A DNA stretch of 41,306 nt from Candidatus Poribacteria bacterium (GCA_022825665.1 JAJDWI010000014.1:1-41306); one strand, 5' to 3'. Shown: positions 1 to 10,031, numbered from the stretch's first letter. Made by a program: numbers and translations. Notes: generated by a model from the sequence alone, not told the origin.

Positions 1-354
1 GGCACTTTCAAGCGAAAGGTCTAATCCACCACAACGATGTACAAATAGTATATCATAAATCATAATTACTTTCAAGCGTTTTGTGGCGTTGTTTCATCCC
101 AAAGCTAAAGCATTGGGCTTTCACACCGCAACGTTTGGTAAAAAACAGCGTTCTTTACTGAATTTTTATTAGGTGTATTCGTTATTGACAACAAATGATT
201 TAACGATTGAGGTTAGAGTTTCTGAAGTGATACTATTGTACTACACGCTATATTTCAATGTCAACAGAAATGGCTCTGATAATCCGCTATAAATAACTTG
301 ACGATAAACATCCACCGTGTATAATGTCATTATGCTTTTTCTAAGGGAGTAAGA
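1..354. other. Gene-free left edge with promoter
   Basis: No reading frame here is supported. A short palindrome around 100-121 (CCCAA ... TTGGG around an AAAGC-rich core) could be a REP-like hairpin, but it is only 5 bp long. The right end carries the sulfatase promoter, listed separately. Confidence 0.5.
298..325 (+). promoter_or_regulatory. Sigma-70-type promoter of the sulfatase gene
   Basis: TTGACG at 298-303 and TATAAT at 320-325 are separated by 16 bp, close to the housekeeping consensus. The -10 box lies about 30 bp before the sulfatase start. A GGGAG ribosome binding site follows at 345-349. Confidence 0.7.
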
Positions 355-1812
355 ATGCAAAATCAACAACCAAATTTACTATATATCCATTCTGATCAAC
401 ATAATCCTTACGTAACCGGATGTTATGGAGACCAATTGGTGCAAACGCCAAATTTGGATAGACTTGCAGCCGAAGGTATCGTATTTGAAAATACCTACTG
501 TCCTTCCCCAATCTGTGTACCATCTCGGATGTCTATGTTGAGTGGACGATACCCGTATGAAAACGAAGTTTGGACAAATAGTCATATTCTTGACTCCGGT
601 ATTCCAACATTTGCACATGCTATGGGTGCTGCTGGGTATGATCCAGTTCTCATTGGCAGAATGCATGCATTAGGACCGGATCAATTACACGGTTATACCG
701 AACGGCTTGTGGGTGATCACGGACCGAACCATCCTGGTGGAGGTGGTGTTGACCACGGTGAATTAAGTGGTACAGCAGGTCCCGCACGAGTAAGTCTACA
801 GAAGTCCGGTGCAGGACAGAGTGCATACCAAGTTCACGATGAGGATGTGACTGCTGCGACTGTTGATTATCTTAACCGTCTCGGTGTTCAGAAACGAGCA
901 GGTTTGCTTGATAAACCATTTTCTATTTCAGTTGGTTTTATGCTTCCGCACCAACCTTTTGTAGCACGTGATATAGATTATCAACTCTATGATGGTCGTA
1001 TGACAATGCCAAAAATCAACGAACCTTTTTCTGATGAATTGCATCCTTATTTTCATTGGTGGCGTGAAAAATGTGGAATAACTGAAGTATCAGAAGATGA
1101 AATTCTTCGCGCACGCACAGCATATTGGGCTTTGGTCACACGGATGGATATTATGATTGGTGACATACTTTCTGCACTCAAGGAAAACGATTTAGATCAG
1201 AATACAATCATACTCTATAGTTCTGATCATGGAGAGCAGGTTGGTGAACATGGACTTTGGTGGAAACAGACATTCTATGAGCACTCCGTGAAAGTTCCAG
1301 CAATTCTCTCGTGGCGCGGTAACTTACCTGAAGGGATCAGGTGTGATAATGTAATCAGTTCACTTGATCTGAACGCAACGATGCTTGATGTACTTGGAGC
1401 ACAACCATTACCAAATTCCCGCGGGAGAAGTGTTTTACCGTTATTGAATGATGAGGATACAGAATGGGATGATATTGCATTTTCTGAATATTGTACTTAT
1501 GATGGATGTTTTCATAGAATGATTAGGTACGAGGATTGGAAGTTAAACTACTATCATGGACAACCATCACAGCTATTTAATCTAAAGGTTGATCCAGATG
1601 AATTACATGACAGATCAAACGATTCAGCCTGTAGAGATGTCTTGGTTGAATTGACTGATATGGTATTGGATGGGTGGAATCCGAATACAATTGCACAACA
1701 GATGGAAGCAAAACAGAAGGATACGCAAGTTCTCGGTAAATGGGCAAGAAACACACAACCTATTGACCTATTTCGATGGAATTTATTACCTGAAATGGAT
1801 TATTTGGATTGA
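355..1812 (+). CDS. Sulfatase (formylglycine-dependent, alkaline phosphatase superfamily)
   Basis: A type I sulfatase of 485 aa that would hydrolyse a sulfate ester on an unknown substrate. Seen: N-terminal metal-site Asp14-Gln15 in HSDQH, the Cys-type maturation motif C54-V-P-S-R58 followed by MSMLSGR, and the second metal-site block SSDHGEQVGEHGLW around residues 289-302 with a following Lys. In this family Cys54 is converted to formylglycine by a sulfatase-modifying enzyme, which is not encoded here. No signal peptide is visible, so a cytoplasmic location is likely, as for choline-sulfatase-like members. The start fits the GGGAG site 5 nt upstream. Downstream lies a MITE, so it is probably monocistronic. 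The substrate cannot be read from sequence. Confidence 0.92.
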   Translation: MQNQQPNLLYIHSDQHNPYVTGCYGDQLVQTPNLDRLAAEGIVFENTYCPSPICVPSRMSMLSGRYPYENEVWTNSHILDSGIPTFAHAMGAAGYDPVLIGRMHALGPDQLHGYTERLVGDHGPNHPGGGGVDHGELSGTAGPARVSLQKSGAGQSAYQVHDEDVTAATVDYLNRLGVQKRAGLLDKPFSISVGFMLPHQPFVARDIDYQLYDGRMTMPKINEPFSDELHPYFHWWREKCGITEVSEDEILRARTAYWALVTRMDIMIGDILSALKENDLDQNTIILYSSDHGEQVGEHGLWWKQTFYEHSVKVPAILSWRGNLPEGIRCDNVISSLDLNATMLDVLGAQPLPNSRGRSVLPLLNDEDTEWDDIAFSEYCTYDGCFHRMIRYEDWKLNYYHGQPSQLFNLKVDPDELHDRSNDSACRDVLVELTDMVLDGWNPNTIAQQMEAKQKDTQVLGKWARNTQPIDLFRWNLLPEMDYLD

Positions 1813-1858
1813 AATAAAAAAGATACTTTAGCATATTTAGGAGCATAATTGTTATAGG

Positions 1859-2148
1859 AACGTGAGTTCGGAATAAGTAACTTACGGAATCGGTTGAATC
1901 CACATCCTAAATTCCGTTGATACTGTTTTATGTAGAACCATCCGAATTTTCAGAGTCATTCTTGACTAAATAGGTCGTAATAGTCCTGTAATACCTTATT
2001 GAATATAAGTTCGTGGCACATGAGAAAATTGTGAAAAATTTCCTCTGACTCTGAAAACTCTGAATCTTTAGAACGTAAGTAATGTAAATATTATCATTTC
2101 AAAGGGTTCCTACTGGCATACAATACTATCATTAATCGAACTCACGTT
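1859..2148. mobile_element. MITE copy A (290 bp, AACGTGAGTTCG terminal repeats)
   Basis: The element starts AACGTGAGTTCG (1859-1870) and ends with its exact reverse complement CGAACTCACGTT (2137-2148). It has no coding capacity. An internal 12-bp inverted repeat, TTTTCAGAGTCA (1947-1958) and TGACTCTGAAAA (2046-2057), lets it fold on itself. A second copy lies in the opposite orientation at 21344-21636 with high similarity over most of its length. The same terminus opens the IS-like element at 41171, so it is probably a non-autonomous derivative. No clear target duplication is visible. The gene fragment to its right begins homology to sigma-WD40 fusions immediately after the element. Confidence 0.85.
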
Positions 2149-2193
2149 ATTGTAAATTCGGTGATGATGATAGATATTGTGGAGGTATTTATT

Positions 2194-5100
2194 ATGAAAA
2201 ATATTGCATTGAAGTCGGATAAACGAAAACAACTTGGAAGTGCTAAGGCACAGAGTAAGAAACCGATTCCTGAACAACCTAATGCCGCGCCACCTCCCGT
2301 TGAAGATGACCCTGCAGAGGGAACAGTGGAAAATTATCCACAATGGGAACTACCGAATGATGTAAAAATGCGCTTGGGAAAAGGTGGTATGAGTGAAATT
2401 CAGTTTTCTCCCGATGGCTCTCAACTCGCAGTACGCAGCACTATCGGTGTGTGGTTATACAATGTGGAAACCTGCAATGAAATTTCCTTATTCCCAGAAA
2501 TAAAGGGAGCATTTGTGTTTTCCGCTGATGGTCGTTTTCTCACAAATGAGGAAGGGGTGTGGGAAATAGCTACAAGACGAAGGGTTTCAAAGCAGAATCC
2601 CCTACTAGATGTTGAAACGGCGTGGTTTTTGAAAGACCGCAAAACATTGGTCAGTTTGGGTGAAGCCAAAGACACAATTAGTATACTGAATATTGAGACC
2701 AGACAGGTGACTACCACTAAAATTGGAGAAAGACCTGGTTATGCGCATCTTGAAGACTATGCCCTAACAGAAGATAAAATCGCCATAGGAAGCAGGAACG
2801 GGTTGCTTGAGTTGTGGGACATCAGCACTGGTAAGAAATTATCTACGCTCAGAAATCCAACGAATAAGAGAGTTCATTTCCGATTGGGAGTAACCCCAGA
2901 TAACCACTCAACATCACTGGCTTTTTCACCTGATGGGACAATACTTGCCAGTGGAAATCTGGATGGAACCGTTCAAATCTGGGATGCTATCACTGGTGAC
3001 GAACTGATTTTATTAAACAAGAAAATGGATAAAATGAAAGGGTTATTCCATTCTCCAGATGGACAATTACACACGCATGAACCATGGGAAAAAGACAATA
3101 TCAGTAGACCAACAACATTAGAATTCTCGCCAGATGGGAAATTACTCGTTATTGGAAATATGAACAGTTCTATTCAAGTGTGGAATGTTACTACAAGTGA
3201 ATTGGTTACTTCTTTTACGGGGCACACCAGTAATGTTAACAGATTAGCTTTTTCACCAGATGGCAACATACTCGCAAGCGGGAGTACAGATGGTACCGTC
3301 CGGTTTTGGAACATTAAGACGAAAGAACCTTATCAAAACGGGATTGCTGGACACGCGTGGGTAAGTAAAGCATCATTCATAAAAAATAATTCCAAACTTG
3401 CAAGTGTTTCGTCGGAGGGAATAGTCACCGTTTGGGATTTGAAAACTTCGCAAAAAACCACTAACAAAACTAAAAAGACTCTGGAAGTTCCGAGGTTTTG
3501 GAATATGTACGTGTCTCTTGAGTTTTCACCCGATGGAACTAATCTCCTCACACAAGGTTTAGAGGATGATTCCTCAAAACCTAACTTTGATAATTTTGTG
3601 CTTAGATTTACTGATGTTAATACGGGTCTTGATGTGAAAACTTTTCCTGAAAGCGATGGTCGGATTTTTTCACCGGATGGAAAAACTGTAGCTGGAAGAG
3701 GCGGGAATAAAATTTACTTATTGAATACGGAAACGGGTGAAAAAAAACAAATAATTACATCAGACCACGATGAAGATTCCGATGAACGTATGCCTCATGT
3801 CAGAGCTATAATATTCTCACCAGATGGGAAACAAATTGTCAGTGGAACAATGGGTGGACATGTACAGATATGGGATGTAGAAACTGGAGATGAGCTAAGT
3901 TCTTACTTTGAAGAGCAGCCTCCGGAAGGTAGTAGTTACCGAGAACCCATCTTAAATCTTGCTTTCTCTTCTGATGGTTCTCTACTTGCTGTGGGAAGTA
4001 CGAAACGGATCCGTTTTATAGGAAGATCGGAACATAAACAGTTTAAGGAAATCACCTATAGTAAAAAAGGATCAGGTGTTGCATTCATCTTCTCCCCTGA
4101 TAATACCACTTTGATTGTTGGCTTACGGGGCGGTAAAATGGAACTATGGAACATATCTACTGGAGATAAACTCACTACGTTTGATAGACACTCTGTATCC
4201 GTTCAAAACTTGATGTTTTCCCCTGATAACAAAACACTTATGAGTGTTGGTATTGGTACAATTCTCCTTTGGGACTGGGAAAAAGTTATTACCAATGCGA
4301 GTAAAGAAGAACAAGATCATGTGTCTGATGGAGATCTTTTGACAAAAGAACAAACTACAGATAATGTGTTGAAATTTGTCGAACATTCATCACCTATAGT
4401 GAAAAGTTCAAGTCATGCTTTGACATTAGCGGAAGTATATCTGGCAAACGAATGGTATGATGAGGCATTAGAACGGTACAAGAGAAACCTATATATTACT
4501 ACCTCAGAAACTTTTCCAACACCGAAAGGGGAATTTAATGTTACATCCTCTCCAAGTTTAGAACGTAAGTTATTCACAGAGATTAACAGAGCCAGAAAAA
4601 ACGTCAAAGATAAAGACGGTTTTGCCAATATGATGAATAAATTGATTGACATTGCACCTGATAGAATGAATATCCAGTTGAATTCACACATAATATTGGC
4701 TAAATTTTATGGTGCAAATGGTATACTTGAGAAGGCAGAGGAGCATATTCAGAAATCTGAATCCATTATTGACAACATTCCCTCCGAAAATATTGAAATC
4801 CGTATATATGGCAACATTGGCGTTGCTGAGTACTATCGCGAAATTGGTATGTTTGAGAAAGTAGAAACTTATATACAAGAAACTGAATCAGTAATAGAAC
4901 ACCTTCCTTCTGACATGCTGCGGACTTATATAAGAGCAAACTTTGCATTAGCTGAATACTATCGGGAGTTTGAGCAGTTTGATAAATCAGAAGTGCATAT
5001 TCGGAAAACTGGGTTTATTACTGAAGACGCTTGGATGGTTCTCGGTCCTTTTGATAATGCAGATGGAATTGGACACGATACGGCATACATTCCTGAAGAC

Positions 5101-5511
5101 ATAACGGAGATTGATTTGGCAACAAAATATGATGGTCTAAATGGAAAAGTGCGTTGGAAACAGCACACTGATACGGAATTAGATGGTTATATCCATCTTG
5201 GAGAGGATAATGTAAATTGGCATGTCTCTTATGCATTCACCACTGTAACCTCTCCCGATGAACGTGAAGTTGAAATCCGATTTGATAGTGACGACCAAGG
5301 AAAAGTATGGTTAAATGGGGAAGAAGTATTTTCACATACCAAAACCTTTATGGCAATAGTTGATACGTACACAATTCCTGTCACCCTCAAACAGGGTAAA
5401 AACAGTATCCTCACTAAGGTGTGTAATGAAAAGGGTGGATGGGCATTTTTTATGCGTATTACTGACTCAGACGGTAACCCCTTTTCTGATTTGAAATTTG
5501 GAAATCCGTAA
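2194..5511 (+). CDS. Double-propeller WD40 protein with TPR-like and C-terminal sandwich domains (beheaded sigma-WD40 fusion)
   Basis: The protein is 1105 aa. The start at 2194 is chosen because GGAGGT (2181-2186) lies 7 nt upstream; the frame is open back to a GTG at 2161. Residues 1-45 match, without gaps, the post-membrane linker of the two sigma-WD40 fusions at 21760 and 24869 (LGSAKAQ versus VGSANAQ), and the similarity runs upstream of the start to the MITE edge. About 14 WD40 blades follow (residues 50-700), then a helical TPR-like region (740-940, YDEAL, KAEEH, AEYYRE) and a beta-sandwich-like end opening with WMVLGPFDN (945-1105) that resembles carbohydrate-binding or PA14-like modules. 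There is no signal peptide or membrane span, unlike its relatives, so it should be cytoplasmic if made. The role is unknown; the frame is intact. Confidence 0.85.
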   Translation: MKNIALKSDKRKQLGSAKAQSKKPIPEQPNAAPPPVEDDPAEGTVENYPQWELPNDVKMRLGKGGMSEIQFSPDGSQLAVRSTIGVWLYNVETCNEISLFPEIKGAFVFSADGRFLTNEEGVWEIATRRRVSKQNPLLDVETAWFLKDRKTLVSLGEAKDTISILNIETRQVTTTKIGERPGYAHLEDYALTEDKIAIGSRNGLLELWDISTGKKLSTLRNPTNKRVHFRLGVTPDNHSTSLAFSPDGTILASGNLDGTVQIWDAITGDELILLNKKMDKMKGLFHSPDGQLHTHEPWEKDNISRPTTLEFSPDGKLLVIGNMNSSIQVWNVTTSELVTSFTGHTSNVNRLAFSPDGNILASGSTDGTVRFWNIKTKEPYQNGIAGHAWVSKASFIKNNSKLASVSSEGIVTVWDLKTSQKTTNKTKKTLEVPRFWNMYVSLEFSPDGTNLLTQGLEDDSSKPNFDNFVLRFTDVNTGLDVKTFPESDGRIFSPDGKTVAGRGGNKIYLLNTETGEKKQIITSDHDEDSDERMPHVRAIIFSPDGKQIVSGTMGGHVQIWDVETGDELSSYFEEQPPEGSSYREPILNLAFSSDGSLLAVGSTKRIRFIGRSEHKQFKEITYSKKGSGVAFIFSPDNTTLIVGLRGGKMELWNISTGDKLTTFDRHSVSVQNLMFSPDNKTLMSVGIGTILLWDWEKVITNASKEEQDHVSDGDLLTKEQTTDNVLKFVEHSSPIVKSSSHALTLAEVYLANEWYDEALERYKRNLYITTSETFPTPKGEFNVTSSPSLERKLFTEINRARKNVKDKDGFANMMNKLIDIAPDRMNIQLNSHIILAKFYGANGILEKAEEHIQKSESIIDNIPSENIEIRIYGNIGVAEYYREIGMFEKVETYIQETESVIEHLPSDMLRTYIRANFALAEYYREFEQFDKSEVHIRKTGFITEDAWMVLGPFDNADGIGHDTAYIPEDITEIDLATKYDGLNGKVRWKQHTDTELDGYIHLGEDNVNWHVSYAFTTVTSPDEREVEIRFDSDDQGKVWLNGEEVFSHTKTFMAIVDTYTIPVTLKQGKNSILTKVCNEKGGWAFFMRITDSDGNPFSDLKFGNP

Positions 5512-5573
5512 GGAATTCGCTTGATGATATTCCTCAACGACATAAAGAAATTTGACAAAATAGGAGATATAGT

Positions 5574-6431
5574 ATGGCAAACAGTCCGATTTTAAGCGGT
5601 GAACCTTTTAGTCAAGAGAAAACACATGAACTTGCTGAGCAGTTTTTCCGTGATGGGTTTGTATATATACCGGGGGTGCTGACTCCTGAAGAGGTTACAG
5701 CACTACGAGACAAAACGGATGCGTTTTTTGATGATCCAGAACTTGCAGAAAGAACTAACCCTCACCTTGCAGATGTACGCTATATTCAAATGGGTTCACA
5801 TGCTAATTCTGGAGAAACACTTCCTTTTATTCTTCGGAATACCATTGAACTTGATCCAATCTTTCGGGATATGCTGCTTCGTGAACCGATATTGAGTTTA
5901 GCTGAAGCTATAGTAGGTGAGAATTGCAAGTTTTGTGGTCAAAATGTCCTCCGTAATCTACCGGGCTTATCCATAAGTAGTTGGCATGTGGATGGTTCAA
6001 TACACTTTCCGGTAAGCGATGAAATGCCACGACATGACCCGCGTCTAAGAATGCCTGTGATGTGGTTTACTGTGCAGATGGCACTCAGCGATATTGACAC
6101 ACTTGAAGAAGGACCGACACAATATGTCCGCGGTAGCCATTATTCTGGTAGAGGACCAAACACACAGGAAAACCCAGAATTTGAAGGGAATAAACCTGTT
6201 TCTATCTTCTGTAAAGCAGGGGATATATACCTGCAAGACCCACAGTGTTGGCATCGTGGTGCTCCTAACGTGTCAAACAAAACACGTTATATCTTACAAT
6301 CTCAGTATGCAGCATATTGGGCATACTGGCGGTTCAACTTGTGTAATGGTGTTCCTGTTCCAGAGGATGCCCTCCAAACAGCAGATGACCGCTTACTAAG
6401 TCTCTTAGGACGCAGCCGTCCAAGCGAATAA
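5574..6431 (+). CDS. Phytanoyl-CoA dioxygenase (PhyH) family protein
   Basis: A 285-aa Fe(II)/2-oxoglutarate-dependent oxygenase of the PhyH family. Seen: the iron triad candidates His138-x-Asp140 (SSWHVDGS) and distal His227 (CWHRGAPN), with Arg228 and Arg238 near the expected 2-oxoglutarate carboxylate position. The family hydroxylates varied substrates, so the acceptor is unknown. The start follows AGGAG in ATAGGAGATATAGT. It lies 62 bp after the WD40 gene and 23 bp before the amidase, so PhyH and amidase probably share a transcript and may act in one degradation route. It is one of three divergent PhyH paralogues in the window. Confidence 0.9.
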   Translation: MANSPILSGEPFSQEKTHELAEQFFRDGFVYIPGVLTPEEVTALRDKTDAFFDDPELAERTNPHLADVRYIQMGSHANSGETLPFILRNTIELDPIFRDMLLREPILSLAEAIVGENCKFCGQNVLRNLPGLSISSWHVDGSIHFPVSDEMPRHDPRLRMPVMWFTVQMALSDIDTLEEGPTQYVRGSHYSGRGPNTQENPEFEGNKPVSIFCKAGDIYLQDPQCWHRGAPNVSNKTRYILQSQYAAYWAYWRFNLCNGVPVPEDALQTADDRLLSLLGRSRPSE

Positions 6432-6454
6432 AAGCGAATCAAAGGATGTACAAC

Positions 6455-7855
6455 ATGTCAGATAAACCACTACACTACAAGACAATTACAGGAATCTCAG
6501 AACTTCTATCTTCAAAGAAGTTGTCTCCAGTTGAATTAACGCAGACCATGCTCGACCGTATTGAACAACTTGATGGTAGACTAAAGAGTTATGCCACAGT
6601 CACTGCAGAGCATGCAATGGCATCTGCTCAAAAAGCAGAACAGGAAATAATAGCCGGAAACTATCGCGGTCTACTGCACGGTGTGCCTATTGGTATCAAG
6701 GATCTATGCTTTACAAAAGGCATACGCACTATGGGTGGATCAAGAGTCATGCAATGCCACATCCCCGAATATGATGGTACGGTTGTCAAAAGACTTGATG
6801 CAGCTGGTGCGGTGATGCTTGGCAAACTCAATCTGACAGAAGGTGCAATGGGTGGCTACCATCCTGATTTTAATATACCGATAAACCCCTGGAATCCTGA
6901 CAGATGGACAGGTTCATCATCAAGCGGATCCGGTGTTGCAACGGCTGCGGGTCTATGTTCCGGTTCAATTGGAAGTGACACAGGTGGATCAATCCGATTT
7001 CCATCGGCAGCATGCGGTATTGTTGGACTAAAACCCACATTTGGACGAGTCAGTAAATACGGTGTGTTGATGCTTGCTCCATCAATGGATCATGTCGGAC
7101 CGATGACCCGTAGCGTAGCAGATGCAGCAATCATGCTTGAAGTAATCGCAGGTTCTGATCCAGATGATTTCAGTACCCTGTCTGATCCTGTGCCTAACAT
7201 GTTAGAGAACATCAATAATGGTATAAAAGGTCTTCGTATCGGGTTTGATGAAAACTACGCAACGAAGGATGTCGACTCTGAACTTGCTGATGCAGTTTCC
7301 GATGGTGTGAAATTGATCCAAGAATTAGGTGCTGAAATCGTTGATGTGCAATTACCTGATATGGATGAATATGTATTATCGTGGCCAACAATATGTTCAT
7401 TTGAAGCAGTGAAATCACATTCGAAAATATATCCAGAATATCGTGATGATTACGGTCCTTGGTTCAAAGATTGGCTTGACATGGGAGCACAATTTACTTC
7501 TGATGATTATATCAAAGCGCATGAATTACGCAAAGAATGCACAGATCATCTTGAGCGAATATTTCAGGATATTAATATATTGGTATGTCCGTCAATGTCA
7601 GCACCACCTCACGAAGTTACGCCAGAAATGTTATACGGACCTAAAGAAACAAGACCCGCACGATTTCAACGATTCACTGCACCCTTTAACTATAACGGTG
7701 CCCCGACTCTTTCAGTACCTTGTGGTTTTAACAGCGAAGGATTACCATTGAGCATTCAATTTGTTGGAAAGGATTTATCAGAACCGTTGTTATGTCAAGT
7801 TGGTTACGCTTATGAAAGTGCAACGGAATGGCATACTATGCATCCAGAGATATAA
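6455..7855 (+). CDS. Amidase signature family hydrolase
   Basis: 466 aa from ATG 6455, preferred over ATG 6446 because AAAGGA (6438-6443) is well spaced only for the later start. Seen: the Ser-cisSer-Lys triad region with Lys82 in GVPIGIKDLCF, the serine-rich TGSSSSGSG around 152-160 (cis-Ser near 155) and the nucleophile Ser179 in SDTGGSIR, followed by GIVGLKPTFGRVS. The family hydrolyses amides and includes GatA. There is no gatB or gatC neighbour, and the C-terminus lacks obvious GatA landmarks, so a catabolic amidase is more likely than a glutamyl-tRNA amidotransferase subunit. It is probably co-transcribed with the upstream PhyH gene. Confidence 0.9.
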   Translation: MSDKPLHYKTITGISELLSSKKLSPVELTQTMLDRIEQLDGRLKSYATVTAEHAMASAQKAEQEIIAGNYRGLLHGVPIGIKDLCFTKGIRTMGGSRVMQCHIPEYDGTVVKRLDAAGAVMLGKLNLTEGAMGGYHPDFNIPINPWNPDRWTGSSSSGSGVATAAGLCSGSIGSDTGGSIRFPSAACGIVGLKPTFGRVSKYGVLMLAPSMDHVGPMTRSVADAAIMLEVIAGSDPDDFSTLSDPVPNMLENINNGIKGLRIGFDENYATKDVDSELADAVSDGVKLIQELGAEIVDVQLPDMDEYVLSWPTICSFEAVKSHSKIYPEYRDDYGPWFKDWLDMGAQFTSDDYIKAHELRKECTDHLERIFQDINILVCPSMSAPPHEVTPEMLYGPKETRPARFQRFTAPFNYNGAPTLSVPCGFNSEGLPLSIQFVGKDLSEPLLCQVGYAYESATEWHTMHPEI

Positions 7856-7868
7856 CTAAAAATGGATG

Positions 7869-8831
7869 TTATTTCTGTGGGAGATGGTAGCCATCTATTG
7901 ACACACGAATTCTAAGGAGACTTCCTCCAGCAGTGATATAGAGTGTTTTACTTGCATCTCCACGACCAAAAGCAACATTTGTTGGTAATTCTGGTGTCGG
8001 GATAAATGCCAATTCCTTTCCATGAGGAGAATATATACCGATGCCGAATCGTGTCTTGTCACGAACAGCAACGTAGAGATTACCTTCTACATCTACCTCA
8101 AAACCATCAGGACCATGTTCTGGTGCATAGTCTACAAGTGTTTCACGGAAAGTTGCTGTGCCATCAGCTGAAAGATCGTAAGCAAGGAGTGCCATGCGTC
8201 CTGTATAAGTTGGTGTATCCTCTGGTAACTCACGTAACGAACCACTGTCGTTGCTACCGACATAAAGTATTTTCTGATCTGGTGAGACAGCAATCCCGTT
8301 TGGTTTTCCTGAATCTGCTATGACAAGGTGAACTGACCCATCAGAATCAATACGATAGACACCCATTACTGGTTGTTCGACCGGTTCATTCCCAACATAG
8401 CGTGGATCGGTGAAATAGATTCTTCCGTTTTCATCAATTGTTAGGTCGTTTGGTGAATTGAAGGGTTTCCCCTCATATAGACCACCGATAATATCGCTTT
8501 TACCCGTTTTCATGTCGGTTCGGGTAATTCGACGACCACCAAAATCTGCACCTTCTGCGACAACTAAACGACCTTGTGCATCAAATTTCATTCCGTTTGA
8601 CATACCACTTGGCGATCTAAACACCGATGTTTCGCCAGATTCTGGATCGAATTTCATTATATGTCCAGCTTGCATATCTGCTTGGTGTGTAAAGGTGATG
8701 TCACTAAAATATACTGTGTTATCTGGTGCGACAGTTGGTCCTTCTGTGAAGTGTGCGTCACCGAACACTTCCTCTAATACAGAGTCATGTGGAAGTATTT
8801 CTTCTACCTCTTTTTCTATCGTATTTGACAT
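7869..8831 (-). CDS. SMP-30/gluconolactonase/LRE family protein
   Basis: A 320-aa six-bladed propeller lactonase. Metal-site candidates expected for the family are visible: Glu30 in FTEGPTV, Asn128 in FNSPNDLTI, Asn178 in GKPNGIAV and Asp242 in GPDGFEVD. Such enzymes open sugar lactones (gluconolactone and relatives) with a divalent cation. No signal peptide is seen, so it is cytoplasmic. The start has AAGGAG 5 nt upstream. It converges with the amidase, leaving only 13 bp between the two stops. The Gfo/Idh gene upstream on the same strand could produce a lactone or sugar acid, but this pairing is inference. Confidence 0.9.
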   Translation of the reverse strand: MSNTIEKEVEEILPHDSVLEEVFGDAHFTEGPTVAPDNTVYFSDITFTHQADMQAGHIMKFDPESGETSVFRSPSGMSNGMKFDAQGRLVVAEGADFGGRRITRTDMKTGKSDIIGGLYEGKPFNSPNDLTIDENGRIYFTDPRYVGNEPVEQPVMGVYRIDSDGSVHLVIADSGKPNGIAVSPDQKILYVGSNDSGSLRELPEDTPTYTGRMALLAYDLSADGTATFRETLVDYAPEHGPDGFEVDVEGNLYVAVRDKTRFGIGIYSPHGKELAFIPTPELPTNVAFGRGDASKTLYITAGGSLLRIRVSIDGYHLPQK

Positions 8832-8969
8832 AATTTCTCCTTCCTGTTGTAATTATTTTTTAAACATGAGAATGATAAGATTTTGGATTCAGTGCGGTTA
8901 GGAAACCGTACCTTCCGGGTTTATGAGAATGAGATTTTATGGAAAATGAAGTTAATATTTCTATTATCA

Positions 8970-8979
8970 AACTCACGTT
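8970..8979. repeat. Single terminal-repeat relic of the MITE family
   Basis: ATCAAACTCACGTTA at 8967-8981 differs from the right end of MITE copy A (ATCGAACTCACGTTA) by one base. No partner end is visible in the 162-bp gap between the two flanking genes. It may be the remnant of an excised or deleted copy, or chance. Confidence 0.35.
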
Positions 8980-8993
8980 AGAATAGAATTCTA

Positions 8994-10031
8994 TTATTTG
9001 CATATATCGGCATTGTATCCCATTGGATGAGGACCATTGGAAATTACATTCTGTCTTGCATGTGCATATACTGCATCCTGAATTTCAAGAATCCGCACTG
9101 CATCAGTAACAGTCGGTTCAAAAGATGCTCCCTCTCTAATTGCGTCAAATGCACTGTCCATTACACATCGAATTCTTGCACCGTGTGAAATATCCTCGCT
9201 AAACTGAACACCATCGGTTGTGTGAACTTCAATCAACGGTTCACCGTTTTTGCCATATTGTTCAAAAACGGATGCTTTTGTTCCAATAAATCTGAAGAAG
9301 TGATCACCACCTCTCTTACCAGCAGGATAGGTGTAACCTGACTCTATAATTCCAGTACAACCGTTCTCAGACCTTAGCACACCGATTCCGCTATCCTCAA
9401 TTACACGTCCATACATAGCGTTGGACATTACAGCACCGACCACCGTAATTTCCTGATCACCAACAAACTGAAGGAATGTGTCAATACCGTGGGCTGCTTC
9501 AACTGCCCAGCATCCACCACCAGATATGCTCGGATCGTTGTGCCAATATGAGGGGGTTGGATCGTAACGAGATGGTGGTCCGTTATTCAATCTACTGTTA
9601 TAGAGGACAAGTTCACCTAAGCTACCATCATCAAGCATCTCTTGGACAAGATTCACAATTTTGCTTGATCGGTTTGGCAGTACAAGTGCACTGAATACAT
9701 CATGTTTTACAGATGCTTCTGCAGCAGGACGTAGTCTATCTGCACAATCTGCGAATGGTTTGTCAAGTAGATACGGAATACGTCTGTCAACACATGCTTG
9801 AACATGAGATGGAATTTCTGTGTGTTTTCCAGCGATGAGTGCTACGTCTGGTTGAGTTGCATCAAGGCAGTTTTCAGCAGTATCATAAGCTGGAGATTGG
9901 AAGTAATTTGCTAACTGTTCGCGTGGTGAATGCTCTGCATCCATCACACCAACGATTTCGTGTCCGAGTGCTTGTGCTGTATTTGCCATACTCCGTCCGT
10001 GATGGCTATAGGAAAGAACTACTATTTTCAT
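8994..10031 (-). CDS. Gfo/Idh/MocA family oxidoreductase
   Basis: A 345-aa NAD(P)-dependent dehydrogenase of the sugar/inositol family. The N-terminal Rossmann strand is atypical (VVLSYSHHGRSM in place of GxGxxG). The conserved EKP is DKP (Asp90-Lys91-Pro92), with Lys91 the likely catalytic or nicotinamide-contacting residue, and GGGCWAVEAAHGIDTFLQF supplies the family's active-site His region. Substrate unknown. The start ATG is preceded by only a weak GGAT. It lies 162 bp upstream of the SMP-30 gene on the same strand; co-transcription is possible but not evident. Confidence 0.85.
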   Translation of the reverse strand: MKIVVLSYSHHGRSMANTAQALGHEIVGVMDAEHSPREQLANYFQSPAYDTAENCLDATQPDVALIAGKHTEIPSHVQACVDRRIPYLLDKPFADCADRLRPAAEASVKHDVFSALVLPNRSSKIVNLVQEMLDDGSLGELVLYNSRLNNGPPSRYDPTPSYWHNDPSISGGGCWAVEAAHGIDTFLQFVGDQEITVVGAVMSNAMYGRVIEDSGIGVLRSENGCTGIIESGYTYPAGKRGGDHFFRFIGTKASVFEQYGKNGEPLIEVHTTDGVQFSEDISHGARIRCVMDSAFDAIREGASFEPTVTDAVRILEIQDAVYAHARQNVISNGPHPMGYNADICK

